Below, piece after piece: positions 1-7,913 of a stretch of DNA of 33,638 bases. The position numbers and the translations under genes were made by a program. The stretch covers positions 1 to 33,638 of the forward strand of contig CAUJKA010000501.1 in assembly GCA_963204965.1 (NCBI GenBank), read 5' to 3'. This DNA is from Planctomycetota bacterium. Its GTDB lineage: Bacteria; Planctomycetota; Planctomycetia; Pirellulales; Pirellulaceae. The notes under the pieces were generated by a model. It did no database searches, had not been told where the DNA came from, and saw nothing but the letters and a program-made list of their open reading frames with translations. Numbering within the stretch: the stretch's first letter is position 1; each line of letters begins with the position of its first letter.

Positions 1-90
1 GATGCGCCCAGATTCATCGGGCGACAAACGCGAGCTTCCTTGCACGCACATTTCGCGACTCCTTGCTTGAGATGGTGGTCCAACCTAACT

Positions 91-2577
91 CTAGCAGGAG
101 TCGCGATTTATCGCTAATTGAACGGTATTGCCGTTAAACGACTTTAGCCGGATGAGTTCGGGTGAGTCGGTAGATACTTCGATGGCGCGGATTGTGTCTC
201 GGACGCTCTTGGCCTTCTGTTTCATCAGTTCCTTAGGGAAGTTCGGTTCATCTTTTTCGAAGTAGTTGGCTAGCTCGGTCAGTTCCGGTATGACTGCCTT
301 CGCGTGGGTGCCGTAGCTGAGTAGGATCGTCATCAATTCCGGCGTTCGCAACTCGCTTGCCCACGGGTTTTGCTCTCGCGCATAACGGACGCACGCCTGG
401 ATGCCTTCTTCGATGTGGTGCTTGGCAAACAGGCGTAGGCCCTCCACCCGAATTCCGTCAGCGAACATCTCACCACTCGGCGCGGGTTCGATGATTGCCT
501 GATAAATAGCGGGCAACAGCGGCTCGATCTCATCCGCGGAGAGCTTCCGATAGACGGAACTGAGACTTCCACGAGCACGACCATCCTCGTTTTTCAGGCC
601 GGCCCGCACTGCTTTGTACAGCGCTTCGCGGTCGACGCCGTTAAGAGATCCTCGGAGCATTCCATCACCATCAAACAGGGCGAACGCGAGATAACGCTGT
701 TGCATGCCGCGGGGATCATTAACCCTGTCTACCTCGGCCAGCAACTCCAACAGCTTTGGCACAGCGGGTTTAGCTGCCGGTCCGATCTTGGCCAACGCGT
801 CTGCAGCCTTAACGCGGAGCCAGAGATCTTTGTCGTTAAGGCATTTCTGCAACGATTCCACCGCAGGCTCGGCCCGCTGGCCAAGTGTGGTCAGTGCTTG
901 GCAGGCTCCGTATTTCGCGTCCAGGTTAGATGATTCGGAGCTGGGAACTTCAGAGCTGGATGCCTCGAGCAGTTTGACTATCTGTGCAACCGGCACCTCT
1001 TTGCGACGGCCAAGCGCCATGGCGGCTCGTTCGCGAACGATCGGCGACCAACTGCCGAGTCGTTCGATGAGTTGATCGACGGTGAGTTTGTCATACGCAC
1101 TATTGCGATCTTTGTTATCCCACCCACGGCCATCGTCGATTAGGGATTCCGCAGCCATCGTGTCCAGGCTCGGGACAGCTGACTTACCAGCGCCAGTTAG
1201 CCGGATCTTCTTCAGCGGCATGGCGTAGGCCAACAGGTAAGTGCCAGTAGCATCCCAACCCTCGAAGCTGTCTTCTTCGTTTTCGGGTGGGCCTTGATGT
1301 GGGTAGCTGCCGTCCCAGCGACGCGCTAAGTCGAAGTACCACGTACCGAACTCCTTCATCCAAGCACCAGTCGCGTTCCGGCCGGACAGGGCGACACTTG
1401 GCATCGCCCAGAACATGTTGAAGTAGTTGCCGCAGTGCCCGCAATCCCGCTCGGGCCCGTGCGCGGCAATACTCATCCGCGAAAAGAACTCGGCACCCTT
1501 CGCTTCACCAAGCGAGTTGAAGAGCACCGTTGCCATGCCACACTTGCCGTTATCTTCGTGGCCCTCCATCCACGGGTGATGGTCGCCGTAGGGGATCGAC
1601 CCCTTACCGATATAGAACCGCAACAGCTTTGCGCTGCGCTCGATCGCTTCATCTACGACCACATCCTTGACTCCGGCCTCGCGCGCCAGCACCAAGCCGA
1701 TCGTCAGAACAACTCCAGGTGAGTTCATCATGCCATAACCGCCCAAGCGACCATCCGGGATGGCGAATCCATGGCCCCACGAGCCAACCGCACTTTGCCC
1801 CTTAGCCGCTTCCAGCGCAAGTCGCTTCAAGCCCGGAAGCACAGACTCGTCGCCGGTTGCCATTGCGTATTCGGAGAGGAACAACATGCAGTAGCCGTAG
1901 TACCAGGTTTGCATCGACTTGCTTGAATAGCTGGCTGCCCACTGGGCTTCCCTCTTCACTAGCGGCATATTCTCGGGATTCCCACTGGCTAACAAAGCGA
2001 GCGCGTTCATCGACCGAGGAATGGCGTCCATATTGATGTAGTTAGGTTGCGACATCCGCTCCGCCAGTGCCTTACATCCTTGTTCGAGCAGAAGCTTCGA
2101 CTTATCGCATTCGAAGGGGGCCGTCGCGCTGTAGCTACCGAGCACTTGCAGATTGAGCACAACCTCTTCGGAATTGCCCGCGCGCCAGCGAGTGAGAGCG
2201 AGTTTGCCACCTCCTGCTTTCGATTCAGCCGCCGTGATCGCCTTGCCGAGCTCTGTGCGTGGATCAAAGGAGAATGGCTTGCCGGCGACACCGAGGATCA
2301 CATCACCGACTTGGAACATATCAGCGGCAGGAGAGCCCTTGTCGACTTTTGTAATCAAGATCTGGCGAGCGTCTGTGGTCACCAACTTGTCGCAAAAGAT
2401 CCATCCACGAAGCCCGGTTGGGCCAAGGTTCCAATCATGCTTCGCGCCTTTGGGGATAGTCGCACCCTTGGTGAAGTCTGGAACGACGACCGGGGCCTGG
2501 GCAGCGACTGCCGTGGTATGCATCCATGCCGATAGCACGAGGATTGTTGCTATTCGTACCAGAGGTTTGATGATCAT
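91..2577 (-). CDS. Exported PDZ / DUF6288-like / HEAT-repeat protein
   Basis: The 828-residue product opens with a signal peptide (about residues 1-26, ending AVAA). Next is a PDZ-like segment at about 50-145, including the typical run KGSPAADMFQVGDVILGV. A long helical region at about 160-470 resembles DUF6288, which I expect to be an alpha/alpha-toroid fold; that assignment is from memory of the family. The C-terminal third holds HEAT-type repeats, clearest around IVRERAAMALGRR and LWLRVKAADALAKIGPAAKP. The PDZ and HEAT parts suggest a periplasmic scaffold or binding protein; I see no catalytic motif. It starts 65 bases after the stop of the S9 peptidase gene on the same strand, so the two are probably cotranscribed. 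The start is the ATG at 2577, set by the leader; no strong Shine-Dalgarno sequence is visible. The domain order is fairly secure, the function is not. Confidence 0.85.
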   Translation of the reverse strand: MIIKPLVRIATILVLSAWMHTTAVAAQAPVVVPDFTKGATIPKGAKHDWNLGPTGLRGWIFCDKLVTTDARQILITKVDKGSPAADMFQVGDVILGVAGKPFSFDPRTELGKAITAAESKAGGGKLALTRWRAGNSEEVVLNLQVLGSYSATAPFECDKSKLLLEQGCKALAERMSQPNYINMDAIPRSMNALALLASGNPENMPLVKREAQWAASYSSKSMQTWYYGYCMLFLSEYAMATGDESVLPGLKRLALEAAKGQSAVGSWGHGFAIPDGRLGGYGMMNSPGVVLTIGLVLAREAGVKDVVVDEAIERSAKLLRFYIGKGSIPYGDHHPWMEGHEDNGKCGMATVLFNSLGEAKGAEFFSRMSIAAHGPERDCGHCGNYFNMFWAMPSVALSGRNATGAWMKEFGTWYFDLARRWDGSYPHQGPPENEEDSFEGWDATGTYLLAYAMPLKKIRLTGAGKSAVPSLDTMAAESLIDDGRGWDNKDRNSAYDKLTVDQLIERLGSWSPIVRERAAMALGRRKEVPVAQIVKLLEASSSEVPSSESSNLDAKYGACQALTTLGQRAEPAVESLQKCLNDKDLWLRVKAADALAKIGPAAKPAVPKLLELLAEVDRVNDPRGMQQRYLAFALFDGDGMLRGSLNGVDREALYKAVRAGLKNEDGRARGSLSSVYRKLSADEIEPLLPAIYQAIIEPAPSGEMFADGIRVEGLRLFAKHHIEEGIQACVRYAREQNPWASELRTPELMTILLSYGTHAKAVIPELTELANYFEKDEPNFPKELMKQKAKSVRDTIRAIEVSTDSPELIRLKSFNGNTVQLAINRDSC

Positions 2578-2642
2578 CTAATTGTCCAAGGAGTGTGTGA
2601 TTCGTCGTTACTGCGAAGCTGGAAGCTACTTATCCTGTAGCG

Positions 2643-4745
2643 CTAGTTTGGATTGTCTGGTCGTGGACCGGATTGCAAGTTATTGAGCAAGTATCGCAAA
2701 ATGTGCATTCGGACATGCACGACTGTGCCATCGCCTTCGCGCAGTCCGTGATCGCGATTGGGGTAGACCATGTAGTCAAAGGGCTTACCCAAAGAGATCA
2801 GTCGATCGACGAGTCCTTCGATGATCTGAATGTGCGTGTTAGTCTCGCCAGAACCGGTCATGATCAGCAGCTTACCTTTGAGGCCCTCAGCGAAATTGAT
2901 CGGAGCTGACTTTTCGTATCCCTCTGAATTGACTTCGCGAGTCCTCATGTAGATCTCTTGAAACCATGCGTTGTAAAGATGCGGCTGAGGCTTGGGGACA
3001 ACAGCGATGCCAACGTGATAGGAATCGGGCTTGCGGAAGAGAGCGTTGAGTGTGTTTGATCCGCCGCCGCTCCAACCCCAGATACCAACACGGTCGGTAT
3101 CGATAAAGTCGCATTGTTTGGCGAGAGCCTTTAGACCAGCCTCTTGTTCCTCAGTCGACAACAGTCCCAGACTTCCGAAGATAGCTCTTCTCCACGCTGC
3201 TCCCTTGGGGCAGGGCGTCCCGCGATTGTCGATCGATACCACCACATACCCCAACTCAGCAACGACTCGGTGGAAATCGATCTGGGCCGCTCCCCATTCG
3301 TTGAGCACAGTTTGAGCGTGAGGCTCGCCGTACACGTAAATGAAGAGCGGATATTTTTTAGCGGGGTTGAAGTCTTTGGGCTTCAGCATCCATGCATCGA
3401 ACTCAAGACCGTTGCCGATATCAAGCTTAAGAAACTCTGCCGGCTGGCAGGTTAACGCATTCATTCTGTCGCGAATCTCCGAGTTGTCCTCTAGGACTTT
3501 CACAACTCGATGCGATTCCACTTCAATCAGTGCATGCACCGGAGGCGTGTTTAGTGTTGAGAAGCTGTGTATCGCCCACTTGGCATCCGGCGAGAACAGA
3601 TAACCGTGTGTACCTATTTGATTTTCTGGCGAAACTCGCTCTGCCTTTCCGGTTCCATCCAAGGCAACTCGGTAAAGATACTTTTGCGTTCCATCTTTGG
3701 GTGACGCGTAAAAGTAATACCAGCCTCGATCCTCATCGATTATCGCGCGGTCGATGATGTCGTAGTCTCCCGGCGTGAGCAGTGCCAATTCCTTGCCATC
3801 GCGAGAGTAGCGATAAGCGTGTCTCCATCCATCCTTTTCACTAATGACGACGAACTCTTGACCACCGCGAATCCACACGAGCCCCGAGTTCTTTCCTTGG
3901 CTCGCCTCAACCCAAGCTTTGTCGGTCTCTGAGAAGATCGTCGTGACTTCGCCGCCAACACTGATCAACAAGAAGTCTCGTTTGTCACGAAAGCGACTGA
4001 ATTTTTCGACCATGACTTCTTGCGAGTTTCCAGCCCATTCAACTTGCCCCAAATAGATGCCTTCCTCGGGGCATTCGACCGGCAGCCAAGTCAATTGTTG
4101 GCCATCGATGTTCACAACTCCAATTCGCAGCTTTTCAATCTTCCCGCCAACCCGAGCGAATCGATTCTGTTGCACTTCAGGGTAGGAGGGATCGCCGGGA
4201 ACCAAGACCCATCTTTGACGCACGTCGCTATAGTCGGATTCGACAAACAGAACCTTGGTACCATCGGGGCTCAGGACGGGATTGCGAAAATCAACTTCGC
4301 GACCTTCAGCGGCTGTTGCGAGCGTAACCTCAGCTTTGTTCTTTTGATTAATGGCAACTAGTTTGCCACCGCGAGTGTCTATCCGTAGATCCCCAACCGC
4401 AGATCGACGCCCGCTGTTGGAGCGTGTAGCAACTTGGTCGTCAGTTGCAGTTCGACGCGAGCCCGTTAGTACATCGTAGAACCAGTTAGTCTGCTTTTGG
4501 GTGACGGGATCGGCGTCTTCAAGCAAGAAGCCCGAACTGTCGCTCAGCCAATTCGGCCGAAAGCTCTTAGGGCGAAACTCGCCACGTTCGTAGATCCCCT
4601 TCAGTCGAGGCTCCGCATGGCTCTGCCAGCTTGATTCTTTTGCTGTTTGAGCACAGATCGACTCTGCCGTGAGCACGGCGAGCATCGTCGAAAACAACAA
4701 GACGGTGGCAAGCTGAGATGCCCACGGTAGAAATGTGCGATACAT
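2643..4745 (-). CDS. Exported S9B prolyl oligopeptidase family peptidase (DPP IV-like)
   Basis: The 700-residue product has a signal peptide (about 1-33), a DPP IV-type N-terminal beta-propeller (about 100-450) and an alpha/beta-hydrolase domain (about 460-690). The nucleophile elbow GWSGGGS puts the catalytic Ser at 559, and the C-terminal RDHG puts His at 666. The expected acid position reads GSGETN where DPP IV enzymes have TADDN, so Glu634 seems to replace the usual Asp. Family members cleave dipeptides from peptide N-termini, usually after Pro or Ala. The export signal suggests peptide use in the periplasm or at the surface. It is the first gene of a probable two-gene unit with the PDZ/HEAT protein and is divergent from the PAS-AraC regulator, with 121 bp between them. 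The length fits the family. Activity is uncertain because of the acid substitution. Confidence 0.9.
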   Translation of the reverse strand: MYRTFLPWASQLATVLLFSTMLAVLTAESICAQTAKESSWQSHAEPRLKGIYERGEFRPKSFRPNWLSDSSGFLLEDADPVTQKQTNWFYDVLTGSRRTATDDQVATRSNSGRRSAVGDLRIDTRGGKLVAINQKNKAEVTLATAAEGREVDFRNPVLSPDGTKVLFVESDYSDVRQRWVLVPGDPSYPEVQQNRFARVGGKIEKLRIGVVNIDGQQLTWLPVECPEEGIYLGQVEWAGNSQEVMVEKFSRFRDKRDFLLISVGGEVTTIFSETDKAWVEASQGKNSGLVWIRGGQEFVVISEKDGWRHAYRYSRDGKELALLTPGDYDIIDRAIIDEDRGWYYFYASPKDGTQKYLYRVALDGTGKAERVSPENQIGTHGYLFSPDAKWAIHSFSTLNTPPVHALIEVESHRVVKVLEDNSEIRDRMNALTCQPAEFLKLDIGNGLEFDAWMLKPKDFNPAKKYPLFIYVYGEPHAQTVLNEWGAAQIDFHRVVAELGYVVVSIDNRGTPCPKGAAWRRAIFGSLGLLSTEEQEAGLKALAKQCDFIDTDRVGIWGWSGGGSNTLNALFRKPDSYHVGIAVVPKPQPHLYNAWFQEIYMRTREVNSEGYEKSAPINFAEGLKGKLLIMTGSGETNTHIQIIEGLVDRLISLGKPFDYMVYPNRDHGLREGDGTVVHVRMHILRYLLNNLQSGPRPDNPN

Positions 4746-4866
4746 GGTTAGAATCCTGGGCTACAATCGCGGAAGTGCCCATCTAAAAATTCACAAATGG
4801 ACAGCCCCATATGATACTCTGGATTGATTATTCTAGCTTGGACACCTAAAACCGCGTCTCGTCAAA

Positions 4867-5607
4867 ATGCGCACAATGGATATCACACGCATGTTAAGTA
4901 ACGTTCCAATTGCTGCGCTGGAACAGCTATTCGACCAAGTCCCGGATATCGCTTTCTTTATCAAGGATGGACAGGGAAGATACGTTGCCGTAAACCACTC
5001 GTTGCTTGCCCGACACGGATTGTCAAGTAAACAGGAGGCTATTGGCAAAAAGCCCTCGGACATTTGCAGCGGAGAGTTTGGGAAGCTTCCTTCAGAGCAA
5101 GACAAGTTAGTGCTGCGTTCTGGAATGCCGATCATCGATCACTTGGAAATGCAGTGGGAAATGCCTGGGCGACCAGTTTGGTGTTTGACCACCAAGGTAC
5201 CGCTTAAAGATGACCATGGCCGAACGATTGGGATCGTTGGCTTTTCAAGAGATATTCGGACGACAGTGGCTCCTTCGGCCGTTCCGACTACGTTCGCGCG
5301 AGCACTCGAACAATTCGATCGAGACCTGCCATCGGAAGCATCACCTGGTTGGCTCGCGATGTTGGCCAAGATGCCCAACCATCGATTTGCAAGAACGATG
5401 AAGTTGATCTTTGGCCTGACTCCATCGCAGTACATTGCCAAGAGTCGACTTGGGAAAGCTTCAAATCTCTTGCTGCAAACTGATAGGTCCATATCCGATA
5501 TCGCGCAGTATTGTGGATACTTTGACCACAGCGCTTTCTCGCGCGCCTTCAAGAAGGCGACGGGGGCAAGTCCAATCAACTTTAGGCGTCAGTGGAAAGG
5601 TCAGTGA
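4867..5607 (+). CDS. PAS-AraC family transcriptional regulator
   Basis: The 246-residue protein has an N-terminal PAS domain (about 14-130; the segments DIAFFIKDGQGRYVAVN and IGIVGFSRDIR are typical of a PAS core and its last strand). An AraC-type double helix-turn-helix follows at about 160-243, with SRLGKASNLLLQTDRSISDI and GYFDHSAFSRAFKKATGASP as hallmark segments. No signal peptide or membrane helix is visible, so it should be a cytoplasmic regulator that binds DNA in response to a small ligand or cofactor in the PAS pocket. It is divergent from the S9 peptidase gene across 121 bp, which makes that peptidase unit a plausible target (inference). An in-frame ATG at 4876 is an alternative start. 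Its stop is one base away from the stop of the convergent gene. Confidence 0.9.
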   Translation: MRTMDITRMLSNVPIAALEQLFDQVPDIAFFIKDGQGRYVAVNHSLLARHGLSSKQEAIGKKPSDICSGEFGKLPSEQDKLVLRSGMPIIDHLEMQWEMPGRPVWCLTTKVPLKDDHGRTIGIVGFSRDIRTTVAPSAVPTTFARALEQFDRDLPSEASPGWLAMLAKMPNHRFARTMKLIFGLTPSQYIAKSRLGKASNLLLQTDRSISDIAQYCGYFDHSAFSRAFKKATGASPINFRRQWKGQ

Positions 5608-5608
5608 A

Positions 5609-6349
5609 TCAGTTTTGCTCGGCGATGTCTTTAAAACTTACCATGCGCAAGCGACCAAATGGGTTGTACATCGGCGAGGTAACACTTGACTGTTCTGGAA
5701 ACTCATGCTGGATTCGGTATCGGGGGCCTTCTTCATCCGCGATAATGTGTCCATCGCCAACTTCTCGGTCGCTCGCGCAGAGATAGCGAATCATCTCGAT
5801 AATTGCGCGGTCATCAGCATCGGCATCAGCTCGGTTCATGACGATATCGGGAAAACCAGGGACATGCATTCCCATGGTCCACACTTCTCGTTTTCCACGA
5901 ATGATCCCAGCGAATCCGAAACTGATGGCATCACTGGTCGCCTCTTCGGTCATTTGTAGCCAATCCTCTGCGCCGTGGGCAAGGCAACTGTTGTCAATGA
6001 ACACGCCTGCTCCGCCCGCGTGGATGATCGCGGCACCTGCTTCCATCATCTTATGTGCCGACTCGAGACTACCACCAGGCCCGGCCAACCCCACGTTAAT
6101 TGTGTAGCGATCGACGATTTCCAACTCTTCTGCATTGGCAGGTTGGCGCAAGCTTGTGCGAAAGACACCGGGAAACTGCCCGTCGGACGGTATCGGAAAT
6201 ACGTCGATCTCTGTTTGATCGGGGAGAATCAATTGACTACCTTCGATCCGATAACCGTCAGGCAGTCGATCGATGATATCTTTCGGGCCACTCCAATCAC
6301 CGGGAATACGCAGTGTGACTTCTACTGCCGGACGTTTCTCAGTTGTCAT
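5609..6349 (-). CDS. Uncharacterised 246-aa protein
   Basis: I do not recognise this protein with confidence. It has no signal peptide or membrane helix, is acidic, and shows a glycine-rich middle (GLAGPGGSLESAHKMMEAGA, then HAGGAGVFIDNS) followed by HGAEDW. That layout faintly recalls DUF4261-type proteins, but this is only a resemblance. Codon use and composition match the neighbouring genes, so it is a real gene rather than an antisense artefact. It converges on the PAS-AraC gene with a single base (5608) between the two stop codons, leaving no room for a terminator between them. It is divergent from the small membrane-protein gene at 6539. The ATG at 6349 gives a natural N-terminus, MTTEKRPAVEVTLR. 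Confidence 0.75.
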   Translation of the reverse strand: MTTEKRPAVEVTLRIPGDWSGPKDIIDRLPDGYRIEGSQLILPDQTEIDVFPIPSDGQFPGVFRTSLRQPANAEELEIVDRYTINVGLAGPGGSLESAHKMMEAGAAIIHAGGAGVFIDNSCLAHGAEDWLQMTEEATSDAISFGFAGIIRGKREVWTMGMHVPGFPDIVMNRADADADDRAIIEMIRYLCASDREVGDGHIIADEEGPRYRIQHEFPEQSSVTSPMYNPFGRLRMVSFKDIAEQN

Positions 6350-6538
6350 CTCGACTGCTCCTTTTCAAATGCCTCATTGAATCAACTTTGACATTTTGAC
6401 AGGTTTCGCCACTGCAATCAACGCGCCATTTGAGGGAAAATGGCCGCTATACTGGGCGACTCTCGATAGGTACTCTGATCGGTTCGATTTAGTTCACTTC
6501 TCCTTCACCAACAACGCTACCGTCAAAGCCTAACAACA

Positions 6539-7126
6539 ATGGCAAAAAGAAGAAAAGCTGTATGGAAGAGTGCCTCGTCTCCGCTTAGTCAAGTACACGG
6601 TAGTCATCAATGTAGAAGCGCATTGGCAGTCACCACGGCAGTCATACTACTTGCGATTTTTATGATACCACTGCTTGTGCTTGGCGGATTCTTATTATAC
6701 CAGGCTCTGGCAATGATCGAACAGAATCCCAAAGCTTGGATAATTCCATTGATGTCGGCAGCTTTCGGAGTGCTTTTTGTTGGTTTGTGGTTCTGCGTGA
6801 TTTGGTGGGGATTTTGGGTGCCCAGTGTCACATGTTACAGATTTGCGCTCATTGGGAATCAACTGGAGATTAGAACACGCAAACATGGTGCAAAAATAAT
6901 TAAAGTCGGTGACATCTTAACTTGCAAAAAGCGAATTGCGAAAAGATCACTCTACGGCGTTGAGAGAGTCTTGGGCTGGTGGTTGCGATCCCAAGCGATG
7001 GGTTGGGTTTACCTGAACGAAAGAACTTCAAACTCGCACAACTTGATCAGTTGCATACCTGCCGCTAAGTTTAATTCGTCACCTACCGAAAAAGAACTCA
7101 GTAGTAAACCGGTAGTGGACAACTGA
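6539..7126 (+). CDS. Small membrane protein with two transmembrane helices, unknown function
   Basis: The 195-residue product has a basic N-terminus (MAKRRKAVWK) and two strongly hydrophobic segments: residues about 29-58 (ALAVTTAVILLAIFMIPLLV) and about 67-93 (IIPLMSAAFGVLFVGLWFCV). A soluble C-terminal half of about 100 residues follows, with a strand-rich stretch (YRFALIGNQLEIRTRKHGAK). A two-helix hairpin followed by a small beta-rich domain is the layout of bacterial PH-like (DUF304/bPH) membrane proteins, but I cannot confirm that family. The gene looks more AT-rich than its neighbours. It ends 29 bases before the stop of the convergent sigma factor gene. It is plausible but unproven; no functional partner is evident. 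Confidence 0.6.
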   Translation: MAKRRKAVWKSASSPLSQVHGSHQCRSALAVTTAVILLAIFMIPLLVLGGFLLYQALAMIEQNPKAWIIPLMSAAFGVLFVGLWFCVIWWGFWVPSVTCYRFALIGNQLEIRTRKHGAKIIKVGDILTCKKRIAKRSLYGVERVLGWWLRSQAMGWVYLNERTSNSHNLISCIPAAKFNSSPTEKELSSKPVVDN

Positions 7127-7155
7127 CAATTCATCCTAACCGAATCACACAGGCA

Positions 7156-7902
7156 CTAGTCAAGGGAATCGCCAAGCTCCAAGCGAAGGCGTTTGAGAAC
7201 TCGGGATTTGGCAACGCGAACAGTTCCAGGTTGCATTCCGAGATCTTTCGCGACATCAGCCGTTTCGCGCCCATCGACCACTACCATCCAAAATGCTTTC
7301 CACGACTGTTCTGAGAAGTTCGCGCGGACATTGGAAAGAGCTTGGCAGAGTGTTGAATGTATGATGGCTTGCTCGGTTGGCGCCTTTTCGTTTTGCGGAC
7401 CATCACTGCTCATGGAGGAAGAAAGATTCGAGGATGATTTTCGCGATGATTGGGCTGGAATCTCTTTTAGGAAATTCAAAGCTTCGGTTCCACCGACAGG
7501 TTTAGGTTCGAGCCCGGCTTGGCGAAAATGATCGTTCAATTTATTTCTAGTCAAAATCCTTAGCCAGCCACGAAAGGTTCCGTTTTCAATTGGGCGGAAT
7601 TTATGGAGGTTGCGAGCAAGGGCGTGAAATACCTCTTGAAACACATCCTGCAAATCCGCGCGGGACAGGCGGGACTCCTGACACCAAAAGTAAACCAATG
7701 GCGAGTAGATGCTTACCAATCGCTCCCACGCTGCAGAGTCTTGTTTGGTGGCTTTTAGGATAAGGCTAAGCGAAGTTTGATTCGGGTCTTTAGCATCGCG
7801 ATTTTCGTTGTGACCGGTTGTGGCCATAGTGGATTTAACGTACTTGCGAGTCGGCCTTGTCGTAGCATTGGAATGATCGTTGTAGCTAGATGCGATCGTC
7901 AT
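7156..7902 (-). CDS. ECF-type RNA polymerase sigma factor
   Basis: The 248-residue product has sigma region 2 (about residues 58-118: WERLVSIYSPLVYFWCQ, then ADLQDVFQEVFHALARN and FRGWLRILTRNKLNDHFR). A Ser-rich linker follows, then sigma region 4 (about 182-240; GRETADVAKDLGMQPGTV is the helix-turn-helix). The lineage is the planctomycete type with a long inter-region linker. I take the ATG at 7902 rather than the upstream in-frame start at 7953. It has GGGAG six bases upstream, and it follows the kinase stop (TAA, 7906-7904) by one base, a layout that suggests coupled translation. Its likely role is to direct RNA polymerase to a regulon switched by the upstream kinase, which carries an anti-sigma-like zinc motif. 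The target promoters cannot be told from this window. Confidence 0.92.
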   Translation of the reverse strand: MTIASSYNDHSNATTRPTRKYVKSTMATTGHNENRDAKDPNQTSLSLILKATKQDSAAWERLVSIYSPLVYFWCQESRLSRADLQDVFQEVFHALARNLHKFRPIENGTFRGWLRILTRNKLNDHFRQAGLEPKPVGGTEALNFLKEIPAQSSRKSSSNLSSSMSSDGPQNEKAPTEQAIIHSTLCQALSNVRANFSEQSWKAFWMVVVDGRETADVAKDLGMQPGTVRVAKSRVLKRLRLELGDSLD

Positions 7903-7913
7903 ATTACACTCCC
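7903..7913 (-). promoter_or_regulatory. Ribosome binding site of the sigma factor, inside the kinase 3' end
   Basis: Read on the minus strand, GGGAG (7913-7909) lies within the last kinase codons. It is followed by a six-base spacer that contains the kinase TAA stop, then the sigma factor ATG at 7902. This fixes the sigma start and implies that the same ribosomes can continue from kinase to sigma factor. Confidence 0.6.

Noticed and set aside
2047..2581. Long plus-strand frames opposite the PDZ/HEAT gene
   Set aside because: They are antisense shadows: no leader, domain or ribosome site, and the minus-strand gene explains the sequence.
6388..6401. Two TTGACA hexamers as promoter -35 boxes for the gene at 6539
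   Set aside because: No acceptable -10 hexamer lies at the right distance from either.
6425..6444. Hairpin GCCATTT/AAATGGC between the divergent genes
   Set aside because: Only seven pairs, no T-tract and no conserved position; not enough to call a terminator or operator.
7193..7531. 112-aa plus-strand frame opposite the sigma factor
   Set aside because: It mirrors the coding sequence of sigma region 4 and the linker and has no recognisable product.
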